A DNA stretch of 64,000 bases from Sporobacter termitidis DSM 10068 (GCF_900130065.1 NZ_FQXV01000008.1:62001-126000), one strand, 5' to 3'; shown: positions 1-8,815, counted from the first letter of the stretch. Numbers and translations: made by a program. The notes: generated by a model from the sequence alone, not told the origin.

Positions 1-176
1 GTCTGAAGGAGGAGCTCCGCCTCGCCGTCGTGCTGCACTATATCGACGGCTTCAGGACCGCCGAGGTGGCGGATATCCTGAAGCTCCCGGAGGGCACGGT
101 CAAAAGCCGCCTGCACAGGGCAAGAGCGGAGCTGAAAGCGCTGCTGAACGATAATGAGGAGGTTTGCAATGAATAA
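1..176 (+). CDS. ECF/sigma-70-type sigma factor, C-terminal fragment
   Basis: The open frame enters from the left edge and ends at TAA 174-176. The visible 57 residues form a sigma region 4: an LxxxLRxxVVLHYxDGF helix, then AEVADILKLPEGTVKSRLHRAR, the helix-turn-helix that reads the -35 box. It ends in a short acidic tail. Extracytoplasmic-function sigma factors direct RNA polymerase to stress or envelope promoters. The stop overlaps the start of the next gene by 8 bp, so the two are translationally coupled, as is usual for a sigma factor and its anti-sigma partner. The 5' part lies outside the window, so its subfamily cannot be assigned. Confidence 0.85.
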   Translation, partial: LKEELRLAVVLHYIDGFRTAEVADILKLPEGTVKSRLHRARAELKALLNDNEEVCNE

Positions 177-1218
177 CAATATCGGCTGGGATAACGTCTT
201 CCCGGAGGTTTCGGAGAACTTTCACCAAAGAATCGCCGACACGCTGAAAAACGCGGAAGGCCTGCCGCCGAGAAGAAAACCCTATAAAAAGCGGTTTCTG
301 CTGCTCCTGGCCGCCGTGCTGGCCATCGGCACCCTGACCGCCGGGGCCGTATACATCGCGCGGTGGAACGACAGGCTGGCCAACCGTTTCGAGGCCGATG
401 AAACGCAGCAGAGCGCGCTCGTTTCCGCCGGCACGGCCGCCACGGTGGAGCAGTCGGCGAGCGCCAACGGGCTGACGGTCACGGCGCTCCAGACGATCGC
501 GGACAAAAACGGCATTTACGTCCTGCTCGATATCAAGGCGCCGGCAGGCACGGCGCTGACGGACGAATCCTGCTTTGAAGGCGTCGGGCTGCAAATTGAC
601 GGCGTTCCCGGCATAAACACCTCCAGCGGCTTCTGGAGCGATACGGAGCTCTCTGAAAGCGGCGGTGAAAAGCTGCCGGCAAACGAGCGGTATTACGCCA
701 TTCACGCCCATAACAGCAATAAAGCTGACATCAACGGCAGGGCCGTCACCGTCGGCCTGACAAATCTCATGACGGATAAGGGCAAGCTCCAGCTCGAAAA
801 GGTCTTGGACGGCAAATGGGAGCTGCGCTGGACGCTCAGCGCGCCCGATACGTCGCGGAAATTCGACATTGACAAGGTGTGCGCGATCAATGGCCACGAC
901 GTGACGGTAAAGTCCCTGGAGCTCTCGCCGATATCCGGCACGCTGACGCTGGACGGCAAGGATATGCTGGCGTTCAAGCCGATGCTCGACCAGTTGGACG
1001 AGCCCTTTATCTCCTACCTGCTCATGAAGGACGGCTCGTTCTTCGCGCTGAACGGAATGGGCAGCGGCGGCTGGGGAGATATGGGGACCGACCTCTACGT
1101 CAGGACCGCCTCCTTCGATATGCTGTTAAAGGTGGACGAGGTCGCCGGCCTCGTCCTGACCCCGCCGGGCGTCGCGCCTACTGCGGACAACGCGCTGATG
1201 CTCTCGGGGCAGGATTAA
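169..1218 (+). CDS. DUF4179-like anti-sigma/membrane protein
   Basis: The 349-residue protein has a cytoplasmic N-terminus of about 40 residues with a basic stretch (RRKPYKKR), one membrane helix at about residues 45-65, and a large extracellular beta-rich domain. This matches DUF4179-type proteins coded next to sigma factors, which hold the sigma factor at the membrane until an outside signal arrives. I chose ATG 169 over ATG 154 because GAGGAGG at 156-162 is correctly spaced for 169. The first 20 residues (GWDNVFPEVSENFHQRI) resemble the N-terminal helix typical of this group. No zinc-type anti-sigma HxxxCxxC motif is seen. The signal it senses is unknown. Confidence 0.75.
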   Translation: MNNNIGWDNVFPEVSENFHQRIADTLKNAEGLPPRRKPYKKRFLLLLAAVLAIGTLTAGAVYIARWNDRLANRFEADETQQSALVSAGTAATVEQSASANGLTVTALQTIADKNGIYVLLDIKAPAGTALTDESCFEGVGLQIDGVPGINTSSGFWSDTELSESGGEKLPANERYYAIHAHNSNKADINGRAVTVGLTNLMTDKGKLQLEKVLDGKWELRWTLSAPDTSRKFDIDKVCAINGHDVTVKSLELSPISGTLTLDGKDMLAFKPMLDQLDEPFISYLLMKDGSFFALNGMGSGGWGDMGTDLYVRTASFDMLLKVDEVAGLVLTPPGVAPTADNALMLSGQD

Positions 1219-1240
1219 GGTTTCTCGCACTATATAGCCA

Positions 1241-1284
1241 AAAGACGCGCGGCAGCTGCCGAAGAGCAGCCGCCGCGCGCTTTT
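1241..1284 (+). terminator. intrinsic terminator of the sigma/anti-sigma operon
   Basis: A GC-rich stem (GCGCGGC paired with GCCGCGC) is followed by TTTT, 22 bp after the anti-sigma stop. Confidence 0.65.
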
Positions 1285-1342
1285 GCCGTTTTCGCTCTGA
1301 AAAACATGGTCGGTCAGGTTTTTATTTTTTGGCAGGCTATGC

Positions 1343-1348
1343 TATAAT
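1343..1348 (+). promoter_or_regulatory. -10 box upstream of tex
   Basis: A perfect TATAAT lies 32 bp before the tex start, after the terminator. No convincing -35 box is seen at 17 bp, so only the -10 is called. Confidence 0.4.
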
Positions 1349-1379
1349 AAGTAAAATTTTTATACTGAAGAGGATCGTT

Positions 1380-3542
1380 ATGGATATTGCCGCTCTGCTC
1401 TCAAACGAATTTAAGCTCAGGCTTGAGCACGTAAAGAATATCATCACCCTCATCGACGACGGGAACACGATCCCGTTTATTGCCCGGTACCGCAAGGAGA
1501 TGACCGGCTCCTGCGACGACCAGGTGCTCCGGGAGCTTGCCGACCGGCTGGCGTATCTGAGAAGTCTTGAAAAGCGCAAGGGGGAGGTCAAGGAGAGCAT
1601 CGCGGCGCAGGAGAAGCTGACGGACGAGCTGGCGCGGGCCATCGACGGCGCGGCGACGCTCTCCGAGGTGGAGGACCTGTACCGCCCGTATCGGCCGAAA
1701 CGCCGGACACGCGCCACCATCGCCCGGGAGAAGGGGCTCGGCCCGCTGGCGGCCCTGCTCCTGGCGCAGGATATCAAAAAAGGGAGCCTGGAAGAGCTGG
1801 CCGCGCCCTTTGTCAGCGCGGAGAAGGGCGTGGCGGTCTGGGAGGAGGCGCTGGCCGGCGCCGGCGATATCATCGCCGAAGACGTCTCCGACGACGCCGA
1901 AGGCCGCAAACGCCTGCGGGAGCTCATGCTGCGGGAGGGCAGGCTCGTTTCCAAAGCGGAAAAGAACGAGAAGTCCGTTTATGAGATGTACTATGACTAC
2001 GCCGAGCCCGTGGCCAGGATCCCGAGCCACCGGGTGCTGGCCGTCAACAGGGGCGAAAAAGAGGAATTTCTCAAGGTTTCTATTGAATTAAATGACGATT
2101 CAGCTATAAAAATACTGAGCGGCGCGTTCGTCAGAAATGGCTCCGTCACCACGGGGGTCGTTCAAAACGCCGTCCAGGACGCGTGGAAGCGGCTCATCGC
2201 GCCCTCCATCGAGCGGGAGGTGCGCAACGCACTCACGGAGCGGGCCTCCGAGCAGGCCATCCACATGTTCGGCCTCAACTTAAAGCCGCTGCTCCTGCAG
2301 CCGCCCGTCAAGGACAAGGTCATCCTGGGGCTGGACCCCGCCTACAGGACGGGGTGCAAGATCGCCGTTGTCGACAGGACCGGCAAGGTGCTGGATACCA
2401 CGGTCGTCTATCCGACCCCGCCGCAGAAAAAGACGGAGGAGGCGAAAAAGGAGCTCAAGAGGCTCATCGACAAGCACGGCGTCGACGTCATTTCCATCGG
2501 CAACGGCACGGCCTCCAAGGAGTCGGAAATCTTCGTGGCCGAGCTGATCTCGGAGCTTTTGCGGCCCGTCAGCTACATGGTGGTGAGCGAGGCGGGGGCG
2601 TCCGTCTACTCCGCGTCGAAGCTGGGCGCGGAGGAGTTCCCGGATTTCGACGTGACCCAGCGGAGCGCCGTCTCCATCGCGCGGCGGCTTTTGGACCCGC
2701 TGGCGGAGCTGGTGAAAATCGACCCGAAGTCCATCGGCGTCGGCCAGTATCAGCACGACATGCCGCCCGCCCGGCTGGACGCCGCCCTGGGCGGCGTGGT
2801 GGAGGACTGCGTCAACAGCGTGGGCGTCGATCTCAACACCGCGTCGATGTACCTGCTGACGTATATCGCCGGGCTCAACACGGCGGTGGCGAGAAATATT
2901 GTGGCCTACCGGGATGAAAACGGCCACTTCACGAGCCGGACGGCGCTGAAAAAGGTCCCGAAGCTGGGGCCCAAGGCCTATGAGCAGTGCGCCGGCTTCC
3001 TGCGCATCCCGGGGGGCAAAAATATCCTGGACAACACGTCCGTCCATCCGGAATCCTACGAGGCCGCCGAAAAGCTGCTCAAGATGTTCTCGCTGACGAT
3101 GGCGGATAGAGAGGGCGTCGAAGCGCTCCCCCAACGCGTCAGGGAGCTGGGCGAGGAGAAGGCGGCCGCGGCCGCGGGGGTCGGCGTGCCGACGCTCCGG
3201 GATATCGTCAGGGAGCTCACACGGCCGGGGCGCGACATCCGCGACGAACTGCCCCCGCCGATGCTCCGCACGGACATCATGGACCTTAACGATCTGAAGC
3301 CCGGCATGGAGCTCACCGGCACGGTACGCAACGTCATCGACTTCGGCGTGTTCGTGGACATCGGCGTTCACCAGGATGGCCTGGTGCACATTTCCGAGGT
3401 CGCCGACCGGTATATCCGCCACCCCTCCGAGGTCGTCAAGGTGGGCGACATCGTCAAGGTCACCGTCCTCGGCGTGGACACGGCAAAAAAGAGGATATCG
3501 CTGTCCATGAAAAAACGCGCCGAGCCGGGCGCGCGACCGTGA
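1380..3542 (+). CDS. tex: Tex-family RNA-binding transcription accessory protein
   Basis: The 720-residue length is normal for Tex. In order: an N-terminal helical domain, a YqgF/RNase H-like domain from about residue 313 (VILGLDPAYRTGCK), helix-hairpin-helix repeats at about 490-545 (LNTASMYLLTYIAGL, then VPKLGPKAYEQCAGF), and a C-terminal S1 domain from about residue 640 (GTVRNVIDFGVFVDIG). Tex binds nucleic acid and associates with transcription complexes; it is a housekeeping protein in many bacteria. Start ATG 1380 follows GAAGAGGA and a TATAAT box. Its TGA overlaps the GTG of the next gene, so the radical SAM gene is probably co-transcribed. Longer in-frame extensions upstream run through the terminator and the anti-sigma gene and were rejected. 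Confidence 0.95.
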   Translation: MDIAALLSNEFKLRLEHVKNIITLIDDGNTIPFIARYRKEMTGSCDDQVLRELADRLAYLRSLEKRKGEVKESIAAQEKLTDELARAIDGAATLSEVEDLYRPYRPKRRTRATIAREKGLGPLAALLLAQDIKKGSLEELAAPFVSAEKGVAVWEEALAGAGDIIAEDVSDDAEGRKRLRELMLREGRLVSKAEKNEKSVYEMYYDYAEPVARIPSHRVLAVNRGEKEEFLKVSIELNDDSAIKILSGAFVRNGSVTTGVVQNAVQDAWKRLIAPSIEREVRNALTERASEQAIHMFGLNLKPLLLQPPVKDKVILGLDPAYRTGCKIAVVDRTGKVLDTTVVYPTPPQKKTEEAKKELKRLIDKHGVDVISIGNGTASKESEIFVAELISELLRPVSYMVVSEAGASVYSASKLGAEEFPDFDVTQRSAVSIARRLLDPLAELVKIDPKSIGVGQYQHDMPPARLDAALGGVVEDCVNSVGVDLNTASMYLLTYIAGLNTAVARNIVAYRDENGHFTSRTALKKVPKLGPKAYEQCAGFLRIPGGKNILDNTSVHPESYEAAEKLLKMFSLTMADREGVEALPQRVRELGEEKAAAAAGVGVPTLRDIVRELTRPGRDIRDELPPPMLRTDIMDLNDLKPGMELTGTVRNVIDFGVFVDIGVHQDGLVHISEVADRYIRHPSEVVKVGDIVKVTVLGVDTAKKRISLSMKKRAEPGARP

Positions 3543-5236
3543 GGGCCGTCATCTGCGCGCTGAACTCCAAGTTTGTCCATTCGTCTCTGGCGGCCTGGTA
3601 TCTGCTGGCGGGCGTGGAGACATACGGCGCCGGCGGCGTGACGGCGGAGGTGCTGGAGGGGACGGTCAACGAGGATTTTCATGCCGTCGCCGCGCGCATC
3701 ATTGATAAAAAGCCAGACGCGATCGGCTTCGGCTGCTATATCTGGAACATCGGCTTTGTGAAAAAGCTGCTGCCGGCCATCAAAAAGGCCCTGCCGGGCG
3801 CCGCTGTCATCCTCGGTGGGCCGGAGGTCAGCTATAACGCCGGGGAGGTTCTCAACAGCGCGCCGCTGGTCGATTTTATTATTTCCGGCGAAGGCGAGGA
3901 GCCGCTTGCGCGGCTTTTAAACGCGCTGGCGGAGGGCGCGCCGGTTGACGGGATACCCGGCGTCTGTTTCCGGCGGGGCGGGGAGATCGTCGCGGCGCCG
4001 CCGCACTGTCCGGCGGGAGAGCCGCCGAATCCATACGGCAAAGCGTATCTCGCCGCGCTGAACGGGCGCCTTGCCTATCTCGAAACGAGCCGGGGGTGCC
4101 CGTTTTCCTGCGCCTTCTGCCTGTCGGGGCGGGAGGGGAAGGTCCGGTACTTCGGCCTTGACAGGGCAAAGCGCGATATCCTGCTGCTTGGGGCGAGCGG
4201 GACGCGGACCGTCAAATTCGTCGACAGGACGTTCAACGCCGACAGGGCCCGCGCCCGGGAGATTTTCGGGTTTATCATCGGCAATTACGGGGCGGCCATC
4301 CCGCCGGGCGTCTGCTTCCATTTCGAGATCGCCGGGGACCTCCTGGACGGTGAGACGCTCACGCTGCTGGAAACAGCGCCGAAGGGGGCCATCCAGTTCG
4401 AGATCGGCCTGCAGAGCTTTAACGGCAAAACGCTGGCGGCGATCAACAGGAAAACGGATACGGCGCGGCTGAAAGAAAATATCGGGCGGCTGGTTTCCTT
4501 CGGCAGCATCCACGTGCACATTGACCTCATCGCCGGGCTGCCGCGGGAGGCCATGCGGAGCTTTGCCGGGAGCTTCGACGCGGCGTATGCGCTGCGGCCG
4601 CACATGCTGCAGCTGGGGTTTTTAAAGCTGCTGCACGGCGCGGACATGCGCGCGCGGCCGGACGCGTATCCCTGCCGGTACGATCCCGCGCCGCCCTATG
4701 AGGTGCTCGAAACGCCGTGGCTGACGGCGCCCGAGCTCAAACGGCTGCACGGCGCCGAGGACGCGCTGGAGCGGCTGTACAACAGCGGCCGCTTCCGCAG
4801 GACGCTTTGCTATGTCCTGGAGCGGACGGGGATGACGCCCTTTGCGCTCTTCATGTCCGCGGGCGATTTTCTGGCGGAGCGGGAGGTTTGCCGGCTGCCG
4901 CTGGACGACTTTACAGCGCTGGCGCTGGAGTTTTTCGGCGCGCTGGAGGGCGTTGAGAGGGCGGCGCTCCGCGACGCGCTCGTCTGCGACAGGCTGGCCA
5001 CCAACTCGACCGGTCGGCTGCCGCGGGTCCTGCAGAGCCAAAGCGGCCGGATAAAACCGGTGATGACCGCCGTCAACGCGGCCAATCCGCTCAAAAAGGG
5101 CGTGAAGCGCGGCTTCGCCCTGCTTCAGGGCGAAAATGCCGCCGTCTACGCCGATTATACCGACAAGGACCCCGTGACCGGGGAATACGCGCTGCATAAG
5201 GTTTTGCTTCCGGGCAAGGGAACGGCGGGCGATTGA
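3539..5236 (+). CDS. B12-binding radical SAM protein (DUF4080 type)
   Basis: The 565-residue protein starts with a cobalamin-binding Rossmann-like domain (about residues 1-140, GFGCYIWN...ILGGPEVSYN). A radical SAM core follows, with the 4Fe-4S motif CxxxCxxC at C187, C191 and C194 (ETSRGCPFSCAFC). The C-terminal 170 residues match the extension seen in DUF4080 radical SAM proteins. These enzymes cleave S-adenosylmethionine to make a radical; the substrate here is unknown. Start GTG 3539 overlaps the tex stop as GTGA, implying coupled translation. Confidence 0.85.
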   Translation: MRAVICALNSKFVHSSLAAWYLLAGVETYGAGGVTAEVLEGTVNEDFHAVAARIIDKKPDAIGFGCYIWNIGFVKKLLPAIKKALPGAAVILGGPEVSYNAGEVLNSAPLVDFIISGEGEEPLARLLNALAEGAPVDGIPGVCFRRGGEIVAAPPHCPAGEPPNPYGKAYLAALNGRLAYLETSRGCPFSCAFCLSGREGKVRYFGLDRAKRDILLLGASGTRTVKFVDRTFNADRARAREIFGFIIGNYGAAIPPGVCFHFEIAGDLLDGETLTLLETAPKGAIQFEIGLQSFNGKTLAAINRKTDTARLKENIGRLVSFGSIHVHIDLIAGLPREAMRSFAGSFDAAYALRPHMLQLGFLKLLHGADMRARPDAYPCRYDPAPPYEVLETPWLTAPELKRLHGAEDALERLYNSGRFRRTLCYVLERTGMTPFALFMSAGDFLAEREVCRLPLDDFTALALEFFGALEGVERAALRDALVCDRLATNSTGRLPRVLQSQSGRIKPVMTAVNAANPLKKGVKRGFALLQGENAAVYADYTDKDPVTGEYALHKVLLPGKGTAGD

Positions 5237-5280
5237 TAATCGCCCTTACAGAAATCATTATATTCCCCTCAAACCGAATA

Positions 5281-5308
5281 CTGTAGGGCGGGGGCTTGCT
5301 CCCGCCGT
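5281..5308 (+). repeat. short palindromic TGTAGGG repeat, copy 1
   Basis: CTGTAGGGCGGGGG, TTGCT and CCCGCCG form a hairpin. A 31-bp stretch around it is identical to the copy at 24891. It belongs to a dispersed family described in the findings. Confidence 0.7.
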
Positions 5309-5341
5309 TTTTGTGTCGCGCCCCACAGGAATGTGGCACGA

Positions 5342-5384
5342 CACAAAAAAACGACGCAGGGGCCGGTGTAAATCCGGCCCCTGC
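5342..5384 (-). terminator. intrinsic terminator of the SLH gene
   Basis: GCAGGGGCCGG (5356-5366) pairs perfectly with CCGGCCCCTGC (5374-5384). Read on the minus strand, a TTTTTT run follows. It lies 38 bp past the SLH stop. Confidence 0.85.
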
Positions 5385-5421
5385 GAAAATATTATTGTTC
5401 CTATTGTAGGGGCGTTTGACG

Positions 5422-7359
5422 TTACGCGCCCGGCTGGACGACGATGCCGTTCGGCAGGGTGATGGACGGAATTTTACCGAGGTTCTGATAGTCGACGGTG
5501 AGGTCCATCGTCACCTTGGCAAGGCTCGCGGAGCTCTCCTGATTCTGGCCGGAGAAGTGGTATTCCTGACGGACAAGGGTGTTGCCAACGACGTAGAGGT
5601 CAATCTCATAGGTATACCCCTTGCTGAAAGCGGCGCTGAAGAGGTTTGAGTCGGCGGTCGTCCTGCCGTAGACCTGCATGATATCGTCGCCGTCCAAGCG
5701 GATGGCGTATTCGGCGGCCTGCTGGCCGTTCAGGCTCACCATGCCGAGCCTTTCAATGGGGAGGTTATTGTAATTTGAGACGAGCTTTTGGCTCACGGTG
5801 CCGGACCCGACTTTTTTCCCGGTGCCGATGGGGTCAAGGCCTGTCAGTGCGGAAACGTCGCTGAGATACTGACGCTGCGAGTTCAGCCAATCCGCCGGTA
5901 TCGGGTCGTTAATGGAGGTCACGGTGACGGACGGCATCGTATCGGTGACGGCGTCCACGCTGAGTAAGGGGGCGGAAATCCTCTTGTAGATGAGATTTCT
6001 GGCGGCACCGCCCTGCTGCAGGGCGCATTCCAGGTCGGTCTGCGACGCCACCCCGTTTGCCTGCTTGTCAAGACTGTAGACCAGGTTTATCTGCGCGTCC
6101 GGCTGCGGGTCGCCGCCGGAAATCGACTGGGTAAAGGTACCGTTTGCCACGACTTCTCTTGGCACGCGCGAAAGATTTACGTTTGCGTCGTCGTACAGGG
6201 CGGCGCGGAGCTGGGGATATTCCGCCAGCGCGTCCGTGGTAACGGTAACGGTATTCGCCGCCGGGTCGTTATCGTAGGGTGTTTCCGTGATCGCGCAGAT
6301 GTCCTCCAGGGGCAGGTACAGCACCCCATTATTCACGACAGGCGCCGTCTGGAGAGGCAGGGCGTTGGCGGCATACGCCTCCGGGTCCTCAAAGGGGCTT
6401 TGCTGTACAAACCCGCTCTTGTACGCCGTTTTTTCGCCGGCCTTGAACCACAGGGTGTTGTAAAAATTGCCGTATCCCGAGCTCAGGTGGTTATACCCCC
6501 ACCGCAGCGCCAGGCAGGTGGTACCGCTGTCCGTGACTGCGGCCCCGCTTTCCGCGGGACCGAAATACCGGTAGAAGAAGTCCGCGGGCAGCAGCACCGC
6601 GCCGTTTTCGACAAGCGGGGCGTGGGAAAGCGCCATGACGTCGCCGTTGAAAACGACGGCGGGACCGCCCGTATCCGTGCTGATCGGAACGCTTGCTTTG
6701 GCCGGAGACTGTATGACTTTTCCCAGAAAGCGGTCGATGACGGCGGCGGCCTGCTCCTTGGGGGCGGACGCCAGGGGGCTGAAGGTATTGTTGGGGGTGC
6801 CTTTCATGAGGCCGCTCTTCAGCGCCAGCAGCACGCTGTCCTTTGCCCACGCCGATATTTCCGCGCCGTCCGACAGCTCGCTGACGTCCCGGATGGTGAC
6901 CGAAAGGTCCTCGAACTGGCCCGACGCGTCAAACGCGCGGACGAAGAGCGCGGCCATCTGCTCCCGGGTGCAGGGCGCATTGAGGTCGAACTCGTCCTGG
7001 GACACGCCCTTGACGAGCCCCGCCATGTACGCCGTCTCGACATACGGAAAGGCCCAGCTGCCCATCGGCACGTCCTTAAACGTCGCCGCCGCGGGCAGGC
7101 TGCCGGCCCGGATGCCGAGGGAGCCCAGGGTCCGGACAAGCAGGGCGGCGGCCTCGCCGCGCGTGATCGTCCGCTGCGGGTTGATATTCCCGCTTTCGTC
7201 GCCCGTGAGGATGCCCTTTTCCGCCAGGTCCTCGACGTACGCTCTCGCGTAGCCGGACGTTTTGTCCAGGTCGCCGATCGCGGCCGCCTTCGCGTAAACG
7301 GCGGAGGCGCTCAGAAGCAGCACGGCAATGAGGACTGCAATTCCCTTTTTTAACACCAT
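5422..7359 (-). CDS. secreted S-layer homology (SLH) domain protein
   Basis: The 645-residue protein has a signal peptide (MVLKKG, hydrophobic core, AVYAKA at about residue 25). Three SLH repeats follow at about residues 30-210 (TRGEAAALLVR, TREQMAALFVR and PKEQAAAVIDR signatures), which bind pyruvylated cell-wall polymer and anchor proteins to the surface. The next part, about 225-385, resembles two copper-amine-oxidase-N-like beta units (VFNGDVMALSHAPLVENGAVLLPADFF and a second VNNGVLYLPLEDI). The C-terminal 250 residues are beta-rich with no family I recognise. RBS AAGGAGAG precedes ATG. It stands alone with its own terminator. Likely a wall-bound structural or binding protein. Confidence 0.85.
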   Translation of the reverse strand: MVLKKGIAVLIAVLLLSASAVYAKAAAIGDLDKTSGYARAYVEDLAEKGILTGDESGNINPQRTITRGEAAALLVRTLGSLGIRAGSLPAAATFKDVPMGSWAFPYVETAYMAGLVKGVSQDEFDLNAPCTREQMAALFVRAFDASGQFEDLSVTIRDVSELSDGAEISAWAKDSVLLALKSGLMKGTPNNTFSPLASAPKEQAAAVIDRFLGKVIQSPAKASVPISTDTGGPAVVFNGDVMALSHAPLVENGAVLLPADFFYRYFGPAESGAAVTDSGTTCLALRWGYNHLSSGYGNFYNTLWFKAGEKTAYKSGFVQQSPFEDPEAYAANALPLQTAPVVNNGVLYLPLEDICAITETPYDNDPAANTVTVTTDALAEYPQLRAALYDDANVNLSRVPREVVANGTFTQSISGGDPQPDAQINLVYSLDKQANGVASQTDLECALQQGGAARNLIYKRISAPLLSVDAVTDTMPSVTVTSINDPIPADWLNSQRQYLSDVSALTGLDPIGTGKKVGSGTVSQKLVSNYNNLPIERLGMVSLNGQQAAEYAIRLDGDDIMQVYGRTTADSNLFSAAFSKGYTYEIDLYVVGNTLVRQEYHFSGQNQESSASLAKVTMDLTVDYQNLGKIPSITLPNGIVVQPGA

Positions 7360-7443
7360 AAGTTGCTCTCCTTGTTATGTTAACTTTTAAAAGCTTAACA
7401 CAGCGGAAAGCGGCTTATCAACGTCAAAAAGATGGCACGGGAA

Positions 7444-7479
7444 GAAACAAAAAGCAGCAGCCCGGTAAAGGGCTGCTGC
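7444..7479 (-). terminator. intrinsic terminator of the Rrf2 gene
   Basis: GCAGCAGCCC (7454-7463) pairs with GGGCTGCTGC (7470-7479). A T-rich run follows on the minus strand. Confidence 0.75.
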
Positions 7480-7512
7480 CAGCTTGTCAAAAAAACCTGC
7501 GCACATTGCCGT

Positions 7513-7962
7513 TTAGCAGAGGGCCGAAAAATCCCGCTCTATTTTGCCCAGGTCATCCAATAAATCGAGGAGTGTTACAGACCGTAACTGCTCAATTGCG
7601 GCAGCTATCACGCTTTCCAACCGACAAGTGAGGATATAATTCACATTTCTTCCGACCGGGCACCACTCCGCGCTGTTTTGGTTCAAATGGAACATATCTG
7701 AAAACAGATACTCCTCAACCGCGGCATAAATGGCATAAAGGGTGATTTCAGCAGGCGCCATCGCCAGCTTTGCTCCGCCTGGCCCCGGCTTCACTTCAAT
7801 TAGGCCCGCGCTTTTCAGCCTGAGAAAAACATGGCGAATTGTTACGGCGTTCATTCCGGTACTTTCCGCAATCAAACCGCTTGTCATTTTCAGCTTGCCC
7901 TGTGATGCGGCAATCATCATGAGCGAATGCACCGCGACGGAAAAACGTGAATTTCGAATCAT
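7513..7962 (-). CDS. Rrf2-family transcriptional regulator
   Basis: The 149-residue protein begins MIRNSRFSVAVHSLMMIA, the typical start of Rrf2 regulators. A winged helix-turn-helix follows at about residues 20-70 (SGLIAESTGMNAVTIRHVFLRLKSAGLI, then a GPGGAKLA wing). The C-terminal half has only two Cys (WCPV and ILTCRLE) and not the three clustered Cys of IscR/NsrR, so a cluster cannot be assumed. This resembles the YwnA-like subgroup beside flavoprotein genes. Start ATG 7962 is chosen over longer frames because AGGTGG lies 5 bp upstream and the family starts here. It is divergent from a flavoprotein gene, and TGTAG half-sites overlap both promoters. Confidence 0.9.
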   Translation of the reverse strand: MIRNSRFSVAVHSLMMIAASQGKLKMTSGLIAESTGMNAVTIRHVFLRLKSAGLIEVKPGPGGAKLAMAPAEITLYAIYAAVEEYLFSDMFHLNQNSAEWCPVGRNVNYILTCRLESVIAAAIEQLRSVTLLDLLDDLGKIERDFSALC

Positions 7963-7981
7963 AGCTGCCACCTCTGACATT

Positions 7982-8010
7982 ATTGTAGCATGATATATAA
8001 TAAAAATCAA
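7982..8010 (-). promoter_or_regulatory. promoter of the Rrf2 gene
   Basis: On the minus strand, TTGATT (8005-8010) and TACAAT (7982-7987) are spaced by exactly 17 bp. A TGTAG half-site at 7984-7988 overlaps the -10, suggesting autoregulation. Confidence 0.65.
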
Positions 8011-8020
8011 TCTGTAGCCA

Positions 8021-8067
8021 TTGACGCAACAAATTAAACGTGCTATTCTGTAGCTGAAAATACTACA
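8021..8067 (+). promoter_or_regulatory. promoter and probable Rrf2 operator
   Basis: TTGACG (8021-8026), 17 bp, then TATTCT (8044-8049). The inverted repeat TGTAGCTGAAAATACTACA (8049-8067) overlaps the -10 and start site, a repressor position. A further TGTAG lies at 8013-8017. The same -35, spacing, -10 and GTAGCT recur at 24167-24201. Confidence 0.65.
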
Positions 8068-8089
8068 AACTATTAAAGGAGAACGCACG

Positions 8090-8677
8090 ATGATAACAAT
8101 TATTTATGCGCACCCACTGGAAGGCAGTCTGAACTCGGCCATACGGAATGCGCTGGCGGAGCATTTGCGCACAAACAACCAGCCGTATCACTTGATCGAC
8201 CTTTATAAGGATGGATTTCAGCCCGCCATGACGCCTGACGAACTCAGGACATTTTTTACAGGCACGGGCAATTCCAGCGACCCGCTGGTAAAGCGGTATC
8301 AGGATATGCTTCGGGAAACAGACCACCTTGTCTTTATCTTTCCGGTCTGGTTTCACGCGGAACCGTCGATAGTCAAAGCCTTCTTTGAGCGGACTTGCCT
8401 GCCCGGATTCGGATATGCATATGTTGAAAATGGTACGAAACCTTTGCTTACCTATATTCAGCGGCTGACAGTTTTGACGACCTCCGGCGCCCCCACTGAA
8501 GTGCTGGTCAATCATTTCGGCAACATGATTGAAAATCAATTTATTAACGATCTTGTACGCAATATGACAGGGCCTATGGATGGCAGGGATTCCGCCTGGC
8601 TGAATTTTGGAGGTGCCTTGTCCCCTTCAAAGGAAGCATTGAATGCCCATATTGCTAAGATACTGGAGAGGTTTTAG
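8090..8677 (+). CDS. NAD(P)H-dependent flavodoxin-fold oxidoreductase (KefF/MdaB-like)
   Basis: The 195-residue protein opens MITIIYAHPLEGSLNSAI, the FMN-binding first strand and loop of the NAD(P)H quinone oxidoreductase/flavodoxin-2 family. The second FMN-contact motif is VFIFPVWFHAEPSIVKAFFERT at about residues 80-105. Such enzymes reduce quinones or electrophiles by two-electron transfer in the cytoplasm. RBS AAAGGAGA at 8075-8082 fits ATG 8090. It is divergent from the Rrf2 regulator and most likely controlled by it. The family is often induced by quinone or aldehyde stress; that use here is inference. Confidence 0.85.
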   Translation: MITIIYAHPLEGSLNSAIRNALAEHLRTNNQPYHLIDLYKDGFQPAMTPDELRTFFTGTGNSSDPLVKRYQDMLRETDHLVFIFPVWFHAEPSIVKAFFERTCLPGFGYAYVENGTKPLLTYIQRLTVLTTSGAPTEVLVNHFGNMIENQFINDLVRNMTGPMDGRDSAWLNFGGALSPSKEALNAHIAKILERF

Positions 8678-8685
8678 ACGTCTGT

Positions 8686-8769
8686 ATGAAAATGCTTGTG
8701 ATAAACGGCGGGCCCAGGAAAACCTGCAGCACCGCCGCTTTGCTTAAAAAGGCGATGGAAGGGGCATAA
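8686..8769 (+). pseudogene. flavodoxin/FMN-reductase remnant, first 27 residues
   Basis: A short frame from ATG 8686 reads MKMLVINGGPRKTCSTAALLKKAMEGA and stops. This is the N-terminal phosphate-binding segment (NGxPRKxxxTxxLLxxAxEGA) of NADPH-dependent FMN reductases, which normally have about 180-200 residues. Nothing downstream continues the family before the hairpin at 8816. It starts 8 bp after the upstream flavoprotein stop, so a two-gene redox operon has probably lost its second member. Confidence 0.6.
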
Positions 8770-8815
8770 AATAAACGGCCTGACCGGAGTGATGTCGTCA
8801 GGTCAGATTGGACAC

